Shown: positions 14,811 to 23,630, counted from the stretch's first letter. The stretch is DNA of 27,592 nucleotides from an archaeon (GCA_016550405.1 JABXGX010000163.1:1-27592); one strand, 5' to 3'. Made by a program: numbers and translations. The notes: generated by a model from the letters alone, not told the origin.

Positions 14811-14885
14811 TTATTTCTTACCCTTCTTTTCGGTAGTGGTCTTTCCCTTACTCTTTTTCTTTGCTGACTTTTTCTTACCAGCCAT
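14811..14885 (-). CDS. Lys-rich 24-residue peptide
   Basis: From ATG 14885 the frame reads MAGKKKSAKKKSKGK then TTTEKKGKK and stops at TAA. Half of its residues are lysine. The codons alternate AAA and AAG, and the start is preceded by GTGAT, a partial SD site. It resembles the basic tails of ribosomal or DNA-binding proteins but matches no small ribosomal protein I can name. It is immediately followed, on the same strand, by the acidic protein gene, so the two are probably made together. Confidence 0.45.
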   Translation of the reverse strand: MAGKKKSAKKKSKGKTTTEKKGKK

Positions 14886-15081
14886 GAGAATCACGACCTA
14901 GATATCCCAAACAGCCGGTTCTAAATCAAAATACTTGATAACAAAATAAGGTTAGATATCCTTTAAAATCGCAAAATATCGCCAAATAATCTCTTTTTAC
15001 GAAGAACAAATCGAAATTATTTTTCATTAATGATTTTTGACACAAATTTAGGTTAAGATTGAAAAATAAAACGTTTTTGAT

Positions 15082-15933
15082 TCACTTTGATGTGTCACAA
15101 AACTTCAGCCTGTGATTCACTTTGGTAACAGCTGACGCGACTCGATTAACAAGATCAGATAAATCGATTCGGAATTCATTTTGGAAAAATTGTGCCTGCT
15201 TTCTAAAAAGACGCATCTGTGACCGTAATCGGTGAAACTGATGAATGAATTTTCTTTGGTTTCCGTTTTCCCTTGGCTCTGCTTTTATTTGGTTGAATAA
15301 GTTTCTGCAGGTCTTGATTAGCCGTTGAGCGCGATTCGTTTGATTTGAACGGATCAGTTCAAGTATTGCTTGGTCACTGGAAGAGTGGACTAGCTCTAAC
15401 CGTGGTGCATACTGTACTTCTGCGCCTAACTCTAGAAGACGAGAAATAAATTCGCTGGGGCGAAGGAGAGCTGGTGAATATAATCGCACCCGACGAGTTC
15501 GGATTTGGGGTAATAGTACTATTCCTGGCCGTAGGCGTATAAGGGGTGTCCGGTGAAAGATTCGTGATAGCCCTTTTCGTTGAAACTCAGTACGTAGGGG
15601 AGTGAATACTACCATCAAATAGCGCCTAGCGCTTCCTGGTACAATTGTTTCATTTTTTCCGAGTGAAGTGGTATCACGGCGCGGGATAAAGGTGAGTAAG
15701 TCTGAAGTAGCAAACAGGGAAGTTTGAGGTTTAGATTTTGGTTGCCGTGGTTTAGCATACAGTCCAGGTCGGATATAGACGAGGGTCGATTCATCATTGA
15801 AAAGATTCAGGGAATTTCTTTTAGCTACTAAAAAGTGTGAAAATCCTTTGAGTTTCATTGCAGCCCCAAAACTGGGCTCCGCTAGACGTTCAGAACTGGA
15901 GGAAAGTACACCATCCTTGGGGATTGATGTCAT
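15082..15933 (-). CDS. Basic protein with possible ferredoxin-like fold
   Basis: The 283-residue protein is rich in Arg and Lys. Residues 104-182 read as strand-helix-strand-helix-strand: RYLMVVFTP, then FQRKGLSRIFHRTP, LRPGIVLLPQI, PSEFISRLLELG and EVQYAPRLELV. This order, with a basic first helix and a PG[IV]xLLP turn, recalls the ferredoxin-like domains of ChrB, PaaX-type regulators and Cas2, but the likeness is one of pattern, not proven homology. Residues 195-280 are helical and strongly basic, which suggests nucleic-acid binding. No cas gene or CRISPR repeat is nearby. The ATG at 15933 lacks a clear SD site; ATG 15858 is an alternative. A TATA-like GCTATAATC lies near 15977. Confidence 0.6.
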   Translation of the reverse strand: MTSIPKDGVLSSSSERLAEPSFGAAMKLKGFSHFLVAKRNSLNLFNDESTLVYIRPGLYAKPRQPKSKPQTSLFATSDLLTFIPRRDTTSLGKNETIVPGSARRYLMVVFTPLRTEFQRKGLSRIFHRTPLIRLRPGIVLLPQIRTRRVRLYSPALLRPSEFISRLLELGAEVQYAPRLELVHSSSDQAILELIRSNQTNRAQRLIKTCRNLFNQIKAEPRENGNQRKFIHQFHRLRSQMRLFRKQAQFFQNEFRIDLSDLVNRVASAVTKVNHRLKFCDTSK

Positions 15934-16041
15934 CTTGGTAGAAAGGGACTGATTTCTTACTATTTTTGCCTGATTATAGCTCGTATTTTACCTTTTCTGT
16001 ATCCGATGATTTATGAATTGTAATTCGAGTATTACAGTGGG

Positions 16042-18969
16042 CTAACTGGAACGAACAGTGAGATAGAAGTATTCCGTTTCTGTATGTACTCCGTCAACCA
16101 GTATCCGTAGTTCTATAATAAAGGTTGTTAACAAGATACCTGGATCCAGATTCTTTGCATGGATAGTGATGGTTCCGCCCATTAGATCCATAGGGAACAT
16201 TGTAGACATACCAACATTGTATAGGAAGACTCCGCTGGAATAGGTAGGAGTTACATTGGCTCCATGATAGATGATGTCGAATTTCGAACCATAAGTGGCT
16301 AATTGAATGACAACATCATTCGTTGTTGTATTCCCATTCTTTACTAGATAACTGAGAGATGCATCTTCTCCTACATCGATATCGAAGGGATCTAGGCTAG
16401 TTTCAATGAAATTCACGCCTGTGACTGTCTGATTATATCCGAAGAAGAACTGGGCATAGGCTTCTGCCGCGGTTTCACCATAAGCAACTCGGTTGATATC
16501 TTCAGCGTCTACTAATCCCACGTAGACAAGGGTTTCAACTAATGACTCTCCTTGAGCCTGTTCGGCGAACACTGGAAAGAGATACACAAGATTTCCACTG
16601 AGGGTTGTGAGGATTCGATTACCAATCCGGTATGGCTGGATTAGTACAAGATCAGATCTAGCCTGTTGCTCAAAACTTTCGACCGCTGCATCTACTCCGA
16701 AGACCGGACTGGTAGGTACCTGGGTCGATGGATCGAGCGTACCTGCTCGAGCAAAAACTCCGGTTCCAACGTCGGGACCATTTTTGAAGAGATAGAAGCC
16801 TGCCATTTTCTGTGCTTCGTGACGGATGTATCGGACAGCCTGGTAGCCAACCCAGAATAAGCTACCATTGAAAGGAAAGAGGACATAATGAATGGCGGGT
16901 TGGCTGCTGGGTTTTTCGAAAAAGTCTGAATAGTTCCGCCAGACCCACGGATTAGTGACGTGATAATAGAAATCAACGGCTAATTGGTAGTCAATGAGGT
17001 CTTCCGGATAGCGGAGCTGGGTTTCAAGCCAGCTTGGAACATTCACCCACGGATACCAACTTTCATACAGTGATTCGATGAAGAACTCTGCAGGATTGGC
17101 ATTGGGATTCCGGACCCAAGTAATATCGCCATTGGCACAGCTAATTACTGCAAAGCCCAAAAGGCGAAGGTACGCTGATTGAGCATATTGGAGTTGCATC
17201 GGGTAGCCACTGAACACGGGAACGCAGTAGTAGGCTTGGCGTTCGAGCCGATTGAATACTAGATATGGGTCATAGTCAGTATACATGAAAGGTAAGAGGA
17301 TAGCTTGGACACGATCTTGAATATCCCGATGCATCAGCAAATTAGCGGATGGTTCACTAAAGGCCAGCCATGTAAAACTGAAATCTTCAATACTCCAGAT
17401 GAGTTTCTTCAAACCAAGTTCAGCGCCAGTTAAGACATAATCTGGAGTTCCTTCGAAGCTGTAGACTCCAGTCTCGGGTGCAATATTAGTATCTACTAAG
17501 ACGAAGCCTTCAAATCCGTCAGTAAAGCCGCTTGGTGGTCCCTCGCCATAATAAATAGGGAAGTTCGCATTCACACCAAAGATGCTAAGGAACTGACTGG
17601 CAGTTAAGAATTCACCTGTGGCACTATTAGCATCGAGAGCGGAAGCACCTTCTGCATGGGTATATAAGATGTATTCTTTATGAAAGTCATCGCGACTTGG
17701 GGGAGTCAGTGAATAGGGGGTGACCCAATACTCGCGTCCTCCAGCATAGACGATATCACTATCGGATAATGACATCCAGTTGGCAATGGTTTGGCTTCGC
17801 ATTCTGTTTCTACTAGCCTCGAAATCCCACAATCTAGCATGTCCAAGGATTTCTCCATCAGAAACACCAGAATTATTGATAAGCGATTCATATGGAATTT
17901 CGGTGACATCAGGTCCTCCAGCCCAATTAGTAAATTGGATTTCTTTAGTAACAAGGGGATCCCAGTGCCATGGTTCCCACATTTGACCTTGAATTGGTCC
18001 AGCAACAATGTAACCTGTATAGAGTGCAGGTCCCACAATTAATGCAACTGTGATGATGCCCAGTCCTAAGTAAAGGCGTCGATTCATTCGTGGGACTTCA
18101 CCAGCGCGTCCATATCGCCCAAATACTGTAAGTCCAAAGGAAATGGCACAGATTGAAATAAAGAAAACAAAGAGGATGAGAATCTGGATGACAAAGAACT
18201 GTGTTCCCACATCAACTTCTATGTAAGGAACACCGAGTAAAATCCAGAAGAGAATGAGAACAACGATGAAGGAGATTGATGCTAATACCCGAATTTCGGG
18301 GTATTCTGTTGAGCGACCAATACGTCCAAAGTAGTGAATGAGGTCGAAAATAACACGGACACCCATTACTATGAGTAAGAGTGTCATAAAGGTAAAGAAG
18401 ATGGTATACTGAACCTCTATGGTTGAGGTCAGGTTGGCAACAACACTAGCTGGGACCATGGGATTGAAGATGAGTTGAAATACTTCAGCGACTTGGCTCC
18501 AATCTCCTACGCCCGAAGCGGAACTTTGGAGAAGTAAAGCAACATAACGCATGTTCTCAGTGAAAATGAAGGTTAGTAATAGATACGAACCTACAAATAG
18601 TAAGGCTTTCCATCCCACGACCAGATACCAAGGTGGAACTCGGCGGTTTGTAATGCGGTCACTCATGAAAATTAGATTCAACGTTTTGGATTCCCAGGGC
18701 AAACCAACAAAGGTAATGATGAGCGCCATGGGAATGGCAACAAGGAAAAGCAGCCCATTCAGCGAATAGGTGGCCCACCAAGAGACCCCGGTCTTAGCAA
18801 TGTACATGACATCGAGCATTTTCCAATCTAAGAAAAGATTTTGAATGCCGATGACAGCAGCAGCAATTATTCCAATGATGATGGCTACAACGATGATTAC
18901 AGCGAGTATTTTTCGTCGTGATCCACTGATTGTTATCACACGTCGTGATTCATAACCCAAATACGACAC
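16042..18969 (-). CDS. UPF0182 family membrane protein
   Basis: The protein of 975 residues has the UPF0182 (COG1615) layout: seven N-terminal membrane helices (about 21-42, 68-90, 118-137, 186-206, 228-250, 258-283, 300-322) and a large outer domain. Family motifs are visible: WEPWHWDPLVTKEIQF (331-346), YTHAEG (436-441), ILLPFMYTDYDPYLVF (557-572), QLRYPEDLIDYQLAVDFYYH (651-670) and GNLVYLFPVF (792-801). The function of the family is unknown; most members I know are bacterial, with some archaeal ones. Residues 852-975 add a beta-rich domain (LSYLVKNGNTTTNDVVIQL) like archaeal surface Ig-type modules. The start is GTG 18969; TTG 18960 fits better with the SD site AAAGGTG and would be three codons shorter. 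It has no obvious operon partner. Confidence 0.85.
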   Translation of the reverse strand: MSYLGYESRRVITISGSRRKILAVIIVVAIIIGIIAAAVIGIQNLFLDWKMLDVMYIAKTGVSWWATYSLNGLLFLVAIPMALIITFVGLPWESKTLNLIFMSDRITNRRVPPWYLVVGWKALLFVGSYLLLTFIFTENMRYVALLLQSSASGVGDWSQVAEVFQLIFNPMVPASVVANLTSTIEVQYTIFFTFMTLLLIVMGVRVIFDLIHYFGRIGRSTEYPEIRVLASISFIVVLILFWILLGVPYIEVDVGTQFFVIQILILFVFFISICAISFGLTVFGRYGRAGEVPRMNRRLYLGLGIITVALIVGPALYTGYIVAGPIQGQMWEPWHWDPLVTKEIQFTNWAGGPDVTEIPYESLINNSGVSDGEILGHARLWDFEASRNRMRSQTIANWMSLSDSDIVYAGGREYWVTPYSLTPPSRDDFHKEYILYTHAEGASALDANSATGEFLTASQFLSIFGVNANFPIYYGEGPPSGFTDGFEGFVLVDTNIAPETGVYSFEGTPDYVLTGAELGLKKLIWSIEDFSFTWLAFSEPSANLLMHRDIQDRVQAILLPFMYTDYDPYLVFNRLERQAYYCVPVFSGYPMQLQYAQSAYLRLLGFAVISCANGDITWVRNPNANPAEFFIESLYESWYPWVNVPSWLETQLRYPEDLIDYQLAVDFYYHVTNPWVWRNYSDFFEKPSSQPAIHYVLFPFNGSLFWVGYQAVRYIRHEAQKMAGFYLFKNGPDVGTGVFARAGTLDPSTQVPTSPVFGVDAAVESFEQQARSDLVLIQPYRIGNRILTTLSGNLVYLFPVFAEQAQGESLVETLVYVGLVDAEDINRVAYGETAAEAYAQFFFGYNQTVTGVNFIETSLDPFDIDVGEDASLSYLVKNGNTTTNDVVIQLATYGSKFDIIYHGANVTPTYSSGVFLYNVGMSTMFPMDLMGGTITIHAKNLDPGILLTTFIIELRILVDGVHTETEYFYLTVRSS

Positions 18970-19122
18970 CTTTCATCTAAATAATTAGAGTACAATTTCT
19001 CTACGGGTACCATAGAGTTTCAGGTTTAAGACTTTTGAGTAGCCGCTAGGCGGAGCCTAATTCGTGCAAAAGGGTTAAGTTCAGCGGCTCAAAGACGAGC
19101 TATTAGAACAGATGTGATTACT

Positions 19123-19944
19123 ATGAGACAAAAACTTGTTGTCTCAGTTTCCGGAAAAGGTGGCGTTGGTAAAACCACAGTAACCACCTTGCTTCTCCGC
19201 ACCCTACTTCAGCATACAAAACATCAACTTCTCGTTGTCGATGCTGATCCAGTGATGAACCTTCCAGCCATGTTGAATATCACAGGTGTCACCTCAGTTG
19301 GTCAAGCTGCAACGCAACTGCGAGAGGATATCGACACGGGATCAATTTCCGCCGCAACTTCAAAACAGGACCGGTTGGAAAGTGAAGTCTTCGAAGCCCT
19401 AATTGAAGGAGACCAATTTGATTTTCTTGCCATGGGTCGCACAGAGGGAGAAGGCTGCTACTGCTTTGTCAACCGAGTCCTTACACAGATCCTGGATACC
19501 ATTACCACGAACTATGATGTGACACTCCTCGACATGGATGCTGGGCTAGAACACTTGAGCCGTCGAACCGATCGAAATGTTGACATCTTAATCATAGTCA
19601 TTGATCCTTCGAAAATGTCCTTTGATGCTGCTGTTCGTATCAAGGAACTAGCAAAGGAAGTCCACATCGAGTTTAAACGGATTTGGGTGATAGCAAACCG
19701 ATTTCCTCCCTCCCTGATTGATGAAACCTCAGCCAGTCTGGAGCAACGGTTAGCGCAAGAAGGATTAAACCTAGCAGGGATTGTCCCAGCAGATGACCAG
19801 ATTGTTGAATTTAATTTAAAGGGCCATTCACTCCTTAATCTCCCTGATAATCATCCTGCAGTAGTAGTGATTGACAGAATCGCAAAACGCATAGGCTTAC
19901 TGAGTGAAGAACAACTTCTCGAACTTCTAGGTCAAAGCAAGTAA
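19123..19944 (+). CDS. cooC: CooC-like nickel-insertion ATPase
   Basis: The 273-residue MinD/ParA-type ATPase begins with a deviant Walker A motif (SGKGGVGKTT, residues 10-19) and has Asp40 in VVDADP. The CooC subfamily marks are clear: MGRTEGEGCYCFVN (104-117) with Cys112 and Cys114, the dimer-interface metal-binding pair, and LLDMDAGLEHLSRRT (135-149). CooC-type proteins deliver nickel to carbon monoxide dehydrogenase or, as AcsF, to acetyl-CoA synthase. This suits the methanopterin pathway implied by the mer gene, though no CODH gene lies in the window. The ATG at 19123, preceded by GTGAT, is preferred to GTG 19114. A DUF362 gene follows 124 bases later with its own likely promoter. Confidence 0.9.
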   Translation: MRQKLVVSVSGKGGVGKTTVTTLLLRTLLQHTKHQLLVVDADPVMNLPAMLNITGVTSVGQAATQLREDIDTGSISAATSKQDRLESEVFEALIEGDQFDFLAMGRTEGEGCYCFVNRVLTQILDTITTNYDVTLLDMDAGLEHLSRRTDRNVDILIIVIDPSKMSFDAAVRIKELAKEVHIEFKRIWVIANRFPPSLIDETSASLEQRLAQEGLNLAGIVPADDQIVEFNLKGHSLLNLPDNHPAVVVIDRIAKRIGLLSEEQLLELLGQSK

Positions 19945-20068
19945 CTCAGGAAACATACGGTTTTCCAAATAAAGTAGTTCCTGGGAATCGGTAAACACAA
20001 GTCTTTTTTAAAAGAAGGAATAAGAAATCTTGGATATTGAGGGTTTTCCAGGAAAGTGATATCTACCA

Positions 20069-20971
20069 ATGCCTTCTGACATTTATTTAATTAAGGGAGA
20101 TAAGCGCAATAAGGTAATTTCACAACTTCTCGAGCAAATAGGACTAAAACAATTTAACAACAAAGAGGTTGCGCTGAAGGCTAACTATAATAGTGCAGAT
20201 CCCTTCCCAGCTCAAACACATCCTAAAACCTTGAACTATCTGGTAAAGGAACTTCAAAAAGCAGGAGTTTCAAGCATTACCATGGGTGAAAGGAGTGGCA
20301 TGGGGAACACCCAGCAAGTCCTAGAAGATAGTGGGATCATCGAATTATGCAACAAACTCCGAATCAAGATACAGGTTCTAAATGATTTACCGTTATCCGG
20401 ATGGCTGCACTGTGATGTTGAGGGCTCCCACTGGGACCGAGGATTCCTTTTTGCACGACTGTTTCTTGATGCCGACCTTATCGTTCAGACTTGTTGTCTG
20501 AAGACGCATATGTTCGGTGGTCATTTTACGCTCTCATTAAAGAATTCAGTCGGAATGGTTGCTCGATATAACCCTCAAGATGGCTACGATTACATGGGAG
20601 AACTCCACAATTCACCACATCAACGAGAAATGATTGCCGAAATCAACACAGCTTACGATCCTGCGCTAATTTTAATGGATGGTACAACAGCATTTGTGAA
20701 AGGTGGACCAGCAATCGGCAATGAAGTTTCTCCTAATGTGTTCCTTGCGGGAACAGATCGATTAGCGATTGATGCTGTTGGAGTGGCTCTTCTCCGGCAT
20801 TATGGAACCACACCCGAAGTGGAACGTAATTCTATCTTTGAGCAGGCTCAACTCGTCCGCGCAGCCGAACTCGGGCTTGGCGCTAGCTCCTTAAGGGATA
20901 TCAAACTTATTCCTCTTGATGAGCACTCAGAGCAATTAAGTGAGAAAATCGTAGCTGAATTTGCAAAATAA
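20069..20971 (+). CDS. DUF362 protein
   Basis: The 300-residue protein shows DUF362 features: ALKANYNSADPFPAQTHPKT near residues 35-54 (the family's KPN position reads KAN), TMGERSGMGNT, then CCLKTHMFGGHFTLSLKNSVG (residues 142-162) and the C-terminal AIDAVGVALLRHYG, where the family has DAVG. There is no ferredoxin domain. It is only distantly similar to the DUF362 protein at 13124, so this is not a recent duplication. The ATG at 20069 has AGTGAT eight bases upstream and a TTTTTAAAAG TATA-like box near 20010. Its position just after the CooC-like gene may hint at metal-cofactor work, but the reaction is unknown. Confidence 0.85.
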   Translation: MPSDIYLIKGDKRNKVISQLLEQIGLKQFNNKEVALKANYNSADPFPAQTHPKTLNYLVKELQKAGVSSITMGERSGMGNTQQVLEDSGIIELCNKLRIKIQVLNDLPLSGWLHCDVEGSHWDRGFLFARLFLDADLIVQTCCLKTHMFGGHFTLSLKNSVGMVARYNPQDGYDYMGELHNSPHQREMIAEINTAYDPALILMDGTTAFVKGGPAIGNEVSPNVFLAGTDRLAIDAVGVALLRHYGTTPEVERNSIFEQAQLVRAAELGLGASSLRDIKLIPLDEHSEQLSEKIVAEFAK

Positions 20972-20993
20972 ACCCCTATCTGCGTTTGGCAGC

Positions 20994-21696
20994 TCATTCT
21001 TCTGTCCGGAATCTTTGTAGAAGATTTATGACCTCTTCATCAGAGACATCGTACCAGTTCTGATATGCATCAGCAACAGCGAACACAAATCCTTTCCCAA
21101 TATGTGGACAAACTAAAGTATCTACAACCTCTCTCACCTTTGTCATTGCAGTTGCAGATGCAGTTGGTACAGCTACTAGAATCTTCTCAGGAGCTTTTTG
21201 TTGAACAGATTCAATTGCCGCAAGCATAGTATACCCAGATGCTAGACCATCATCAACTAACACAATGACCCGATTCGCAGGCGAATAGCACCCTACTAAA
21301 TCGCTGTATATAGATTGTCGGCTTTCAATTTGAGCACGAGTGCGAATAATCACTTGCTCAATCTCAACTTCTGTTAAGCCAATGCGCGTGATAAGTGGAC
21401 GATTCAGAATTACCGTTCCCAACGAAGTAATTGCACCGAAGCCAGCTTCAGGATTATAAGGAATCTGTAATTTCCTAACAATCAATAAGTCCAAGTCGGC
21501 TCTCAATTGTTTGGCTACTGGAATTGCTACAGCAAGCCCCCCATTCGGAATAGCCAACACTAAAGGTGTCTTACTCAAATTAAGGGCCCTGAGCCTTTCT
21601 GCAAGGACTTGTCCTGCTTCATTGCGATCGGTGTATTGAGCAGTCAGCAGCCTCGCTTCCTTTTCGAGTTCCTAAGAGTTTTACACGTGATTCCAT
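20994..21696 (-). CDS. COG1926-type phosphoribosyltransferase with displaced start
   Basis: The reading frame shows a phosphoribosyltransferase: VLAIPNGGLAVAIPVAKQL at the N-terminal strand, the PRPP-binding motif VIVLVDDGLASGYTM and the VAVPTAS strand. The first standard start in frame is TTG 21578, but upstream in the same frame are family-like residues (QYTDRNEAGQVLAERLRAL), open back to a stop at 21672-21674. CTG codons at 21650 and 21647, seven or more bases after AAGGA, would give the normal family length. Alternatively ATG 21696, with SD site GGTGGAT, encodes MESRVKLL in another frame and would join after a one-base shift near 21671. Either a CTG start or a frameshift (real or assembly error) is needed. 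I give the larger extent. The substrate is unknown. Confidence 0.75.
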
Positions 21697-21805
21697 AAAT
21701 ATCCACCATAATCCGGCACCGCCCTTTTGCTATCATAGCTTTTTTGAGGGAGAACGCGACTGTTGAATCAGTATATACACACCTTATGTATGGAGATAGA
21801 TCCTC

Positions 21806-22963
21806 ATGGAAGTTCGTAAAGTCATGCGGTTGGGCATGTCATCCCTCGTTGTTTCTGTGCCCAAAGAATGGGCAGATCGATATAACCTCGACCAAGAGAG
21901 CCGTCTTGTCCTCATTCCTCAATCCGATGGAAGTATTGCTCTTTACCCTCAAACTGTACCTCGAGAAAAACCCCGTACCATCAACCTCAACACAAAACTC
22001 GATGACCCACCAGGTCTTCTCGAACAACGCATGGTAGCTGCATATCTAACCGATTTTGACGAAATCCGCATCCAATCCGAAGGGGTTATCTCCTCCGAAC
22101 TACGAGACCGACTACGGCGCTATCTCCGACTCCTTACCGGTTACCAAATCATGGAATCCAGTTCCAGCCATCTTCTCATTCTCAATGTGGCACGCGTCTC
22201 TGAAATGGATGTGGAGCGTGCCTTGTACCGGGCTCACACTATTGCCACCTCCATGCTCAAAGATTCCTTGAAGGCCCTTCAGAATCGAGATGCCAATATG
22301 GCTCGAACCGTTATTGGACTGGATGAAGATGTCAACCAGTTCTACTACCTTGTAAATAAACAGCTCCGTCGAGCTCTTCTCGATCCTAATGTGATGAGCC
22401 GCATTAACATCACAGCTATTGATGCCTTGAATTACAATATGGTCCTTCATGCTATTCATACTGCAGCTCAAGCCTCTAAGGCGATAGCAAATGCTGTTCT
22501 CACATTGGGAGACCAGGATTGCCCTGAAGGTATTCTGAAGCTAGCCCTACGCAACGGTCAATTCGCAACCCGTTTATTTGAAGATGCAGCTAAAGCCTTC
22601 TTGACGCGTAATGATGTCCTTGCTAATGAGGTTATTAATAGGGGAGGAACATGTCCTCCCATGCGTCAACAAGCCGAACGGCTGATGGAGCAACACCTTG
22701 TCAAAATTTGTGAAGATATGCTCCCGACACTTTCCCCAGAAACTTGCAGCCTCTTTGGCCCCAGGCAAGTTGCTTTAATCGTTCTTGAACAAGTCTTTCA
22801 GAGTAACAGTCAAATCGCGGTCGCAGCAGCCACAATCGCGGAACGAGCCATTTGGCGAACCCTTGAAACCCAACAAGCTCCAACGAAGATTCCAGAGACT
22901 AAAACCAAACGCAAAACGACAGGTGAAGCTAAACGTAAGAAGAAAAGGACAAAGAAAGAATAA
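21806..22963 (+). CDS. AbrB-PhoU domain regulator
   Basis: The protein of 385 residues begins with a SpoVT/AbrB-type DNA-binding domain (MEVRKVMRLGMSSLVVSVP then KEWADRYNL, residues 1-50) followed by two all-helical PhoU domains (roughly 120-215 and 225-350; for example ALYRAHTIATSMLKDSLKAL and VVGL-like TVIGLDEDVNQFYYL). Archaeal proteins with this order are taken to be phosphate-uptake regulators. The C-terminal 30 residues are very Lys/Arg-rich and probably disordered, which may add DNA contact. The ATG is preceded by GGAGAT with eight bases spacing. No phosphate transporter lies nearby, so the regulatory target cannot be read from context. It is divergent from the phosphoribosyltransferase gene. 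Confidence 0.88.
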   Translation: MEVRKVMRLGMSSLVVSVPKEWADRYNLDQESRLVLIPQSDGSIALYPQTVPREKPRTINLNTKLDDPPGLLEQRMVAAYLTDFDEIRIQSEGVISSELRDRLRRYLRLLTGYQIMESSSSHLLILNVARVSEMDVERALYRAHTIATSMLKDSLKALQNRDANMARTVIGLDEDVNQFYYLVNKQLRRALLDPNVMSRINITAIDALNYNMVLHAIHTAAQASKAIANAVLTLGDQDCPEGILKLALRNGQFATRLFEDAAKAFLTRNDVLANEVINRGGTCPPMRQQAERLMEQHLVKICEDMLPTLSPETCSLFGPRQVALIVLEQVFQSNSQIAVAAATIAERAIWRTLETQQAPTKIPETKTKRKTTGEAKRKKKRTKKE

Positions 22964-22974
22964 CTTAGTTACCT

Positions 22975-23008
22975 TGAGGTAGCGAATTTATCGTAAATTC
23001 GTCCCTCA
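22975..23008 (+). terminator. Terminator hairpin after the AbrB-PhoU gene
   Basis: CGAATTTA-TCG-TAAATTCG (22983-23001) forms a perfect eight-base stem, extended by an outer TGAGG/CCTCA pair (22975-22979 with 23004-23008). A T-rich stretch (GCTTTTTGTTTTC) follows. It starts 11 bases after the stop codon. Confidence 0.6.
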
Positions 23009-23110
23009 GATCACATGTTGCTTTTTGTTTTCTAGTTTATATAATATGAGTGAACAAAACTAGCAATATACTTTACATATGACAATATTATGAATGCGTA
23101 ATGTTAAAAG

Positions 23111-23138
23111 CTTATATATATCGATTGTATATATAATA
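23111..23138 (+). promoter_or_regulatory. Promoter of the 103-residue protein gene
   Basis: Two TATA-like boxes occur in a row: CTTATATATA at 23111-23120 and TATATATAAT at 23129-23138. The second would give a transcript start near 23159 and a leader of about 30 bases before the ATG at 23191, which rules out a longer reading from TTG 23149. Confidence 0.5.
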
Positions 23139-23190
23139 CAAGTGAGGGTTGTATCAAGAATATTCGATTCAGCCCCCGGATGGGACCATA

Positions 23191-23502
23191 ATGAGTGAAG
23201 GATTACGAAAAGTTGTGGGATTGATTCCCCAAGACCAACGTGAACCGGTATCAACGGCACTCCTTGATCTGTTACTCAAAACAAAAGCGACCAAGAACGT
23301 TCCGGCCCGAGAGGCAAAAATGGTCTTGCATTTGATGATGCATGACATGATGGCCACCGAGATGGGACTGGAAACCCTTTTCACCTCTGCACTTCGTGCA
23401 GAACCGGTGAAAACCCTCGACGTCATCGGTGACGTTCTCGGTGGCGCAATGGCAGCAGAAGAAATCGTCAAAGCTTTATCCAGCTTGACCGTGACGCAAT
23501 AA
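23191..23502 (+). CDS. Small helical protein, unknown
   Basis: This protein of 103 residues is predicted to be all helical: GLRKVVGLIPQDQREPVSTA, ALLDLLLKTKATKNVPAREA, a Met/His-rich stretch (MVLHLMMHDMMATEMG) and a C-terminal helix (AAEEIVKALSSL). The Met/His cluster at residues 44-58 is notable and might bind a soft metal, but this is speculation. There is no membrane segment or cysteine. It has its own promoter and a hairpin after the stop, so it is a monocistronic gene. No family recognised. Confidence 0.65.
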   Translation: MSEGLRKVVGLIPQDQREPVSTALLDLLLKTKATKNVPAREAKMVLHLMMHDMMATEMGLETLFTSALRAEPVKTLDVIGDVLGGAMAAEEIVKALSSLTVTQ

Positions 23503-23547
23503 ACAAAGGCGTCTCGTTGAGTGCCTGTAAGGGATTTCCACACATCG

Positions 23548-23590
23548 GCGGGTTCCCGCTTTGGTGGACCCGCTGGTGAATTCTTTTTCC
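23548..23590 (+). terminator. GC-rich hairpin and T-run after the small helical protein
   Basis: GCGGGT (23548-23553) and ACCCGC (23568-23573) form a GC-rich stem; a smaller alternative GCGGG/CCCGC hairpin lies inside. TGGTGAATTC and a TTTTT run follow. It lies about 45 bases after the stop. Confidence 0.45.
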
Positions 23591-23630
23591 TAGGAATAAT
23601 AGATGATCACTTGAACTAAAGTGCGGATAG

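Noticed and set aside
22112..22471. Minus-strand frame of 119 codons
   Set aside because: It is the mirror of the AbrB-PhoU coding frame, which has clear domain homology.
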